Source: Methylothermaceae bacterium (lineage in GTDB: Bacteria; Pseudomonadota; Gammaproteobacteria; Methylococcales; Methylothermaceae). From it: a DNA stretch of 5,406 bases. This document shows, piece by piece, positions 5,135 to 5,406 of the stretch; position 1 is the first letter of the stretch; every line of letters starts with the position of its first letter. The translations under genes and the position numbers were made by a program. The notes under the pieces are model-generated. The model did not search any database. It worked only from the letters and a program-made list of their open reading frames with translations, and was not told the DNA's origin. The stretch is taken from NCBI GenBank assembly GCA_027024125.1, contig JALVSV010000222.1, forward strand, positions 1 through 5,406, given 5' to 3'.

Positions 5135-5406
5135 TTAGAAAGCCACCCCATCAGAATGGGCTGCAGCACTGATTGCAGTCACAGTAACCAATCCACCCTG
5201 AATCGGAGTGGCGCTCACAGCTTCCACTTGAGTGATAGTTGCAGTGTTGGTCGCTGCGGCAAACAGACCCAGGGCAGAAGCAGTCGCTACTGCATTCACA
5301 AGACCTGCAGCAGAAACGCTGTCCATCTGGCTGTCATTGAGAGCCACAGGCTCTGCAGACGCCAAGCCACTCATGGACACTGCTGCACCCAACACCAGCG
5401 CTTTGA
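5135..5406 (-). CDS. Second small secreted Ala-rich protein of the same type (5' end cut by window)
   Basis: The reading frame stays open to the window edge, so the true start lies beyond 5406. The GTG at 5395 falls inside the signal peptide and is not the start, because the frame continues upstream as KALV. The visible part is KALVLGAAVSMSGLASA (signal peptide), then EPVALNDSQMDSVSAAG, then about 55 residues ending HSDGVAF. The middle segment matches the second leader of the downstream gene: PV, Leu, QMD, VSA and Gly align without gaps, and both leaders have 16 residues from the signal-peptidase site to the predicted C39 site. The mature parts share composition (Ala, Thr, Val; no Cys) but no clear sequence. 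This suggests a family with a conserved leader and divergent cargo. It is probably co-transcribed with the next gene, as no terminator lies between. Confidence 0.75.
   Translation of the reverse strand, partial: KALVLGAAVSMSGLASAEPVALNDSQMDSVSAAGLVNAVATASALGLFAAATNTATITQVEAVSATPIQGGLVTVTAISAAAHSDGVAF

Noticed and set aside
5393..5395. GTG as start of the second small-protein gene
   Set aside because: It falls inside the signal peptide. The frame continues upstream with Lys-Ala-Leu, so the start is outside the window.

Overview
The window looks like chromosomal DNA of a gammaproteobacterium. The evidence is a short FlhB-like gene next to a DUF2802 gene (a flagellar/chemotaxis-fringe pair seen in Pseudomonas-like and related gammaproteobacteria), Sec signal peptides, a Gram-negative outer-membrane beta-barrel, and moderate-to-high GC coding sequence. 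The species cannot be named from the sequence.

Left part (1-726). The last codons of an upstream gene, possibly fliK, overlap as ATGA the start of a stand-alone FlhB C-terminal-domain protein. This meets head-on, with a 4-bp overlap, a leftward gene for a membrane-anchored coiled-coil DUF2802 protein. This part belongs to a flagellar/chemotaxis locus. An intergenic stretch of about 310 bp follows, with a perfect 16-bp palindrome and an AT-rich run.

Middle (1041-2696). One rightward gene encodes a large exported protein of unknown function. It has an N-terminal signal sequence, a long Ser/Thr/Ala/Asn-rich segment, a folded region and a C-terminal hydrophobic tail followed by basic residues (PEP-CTERM-like but without the canonical PEP). 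Its end overlaps by 11 bp the end of the leftward genes that follow.

Right part (2686-5406, all leftward). In order of transcription there are at least two small secreted Ala-rich proteins, the first cut by the window edge. They are followed by a strong Rho-independent terminator flanked by two copies of a 21-bp direct repeat. Next comes a periplasmic C39-like cysteine peptidase, and 4 bp later an outer-membrane beta-barrel protein with an N-terminal coiled coil. The last two resemble FapD and FapF of the Pseudomonas functional-amyloid (Fap) export system.

Both small proteins carry a Sec signal peptide and then a second, conserved leader of the form PVxLxxxQMDxVSAxG. This fits the register of double-glycine leaders cut by C39 peptidases. 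The inferred pathway is Sec export, trimming by the periplasmic C39 enzyme, and passage through the barrel to the cell surface. The substrates lack visible Fap-type repeats, so this looks like a Fap-related but distinct small-protein surface-secretion system. That is the most interesting content of the window. Its function is inference from motifs and gene order only.
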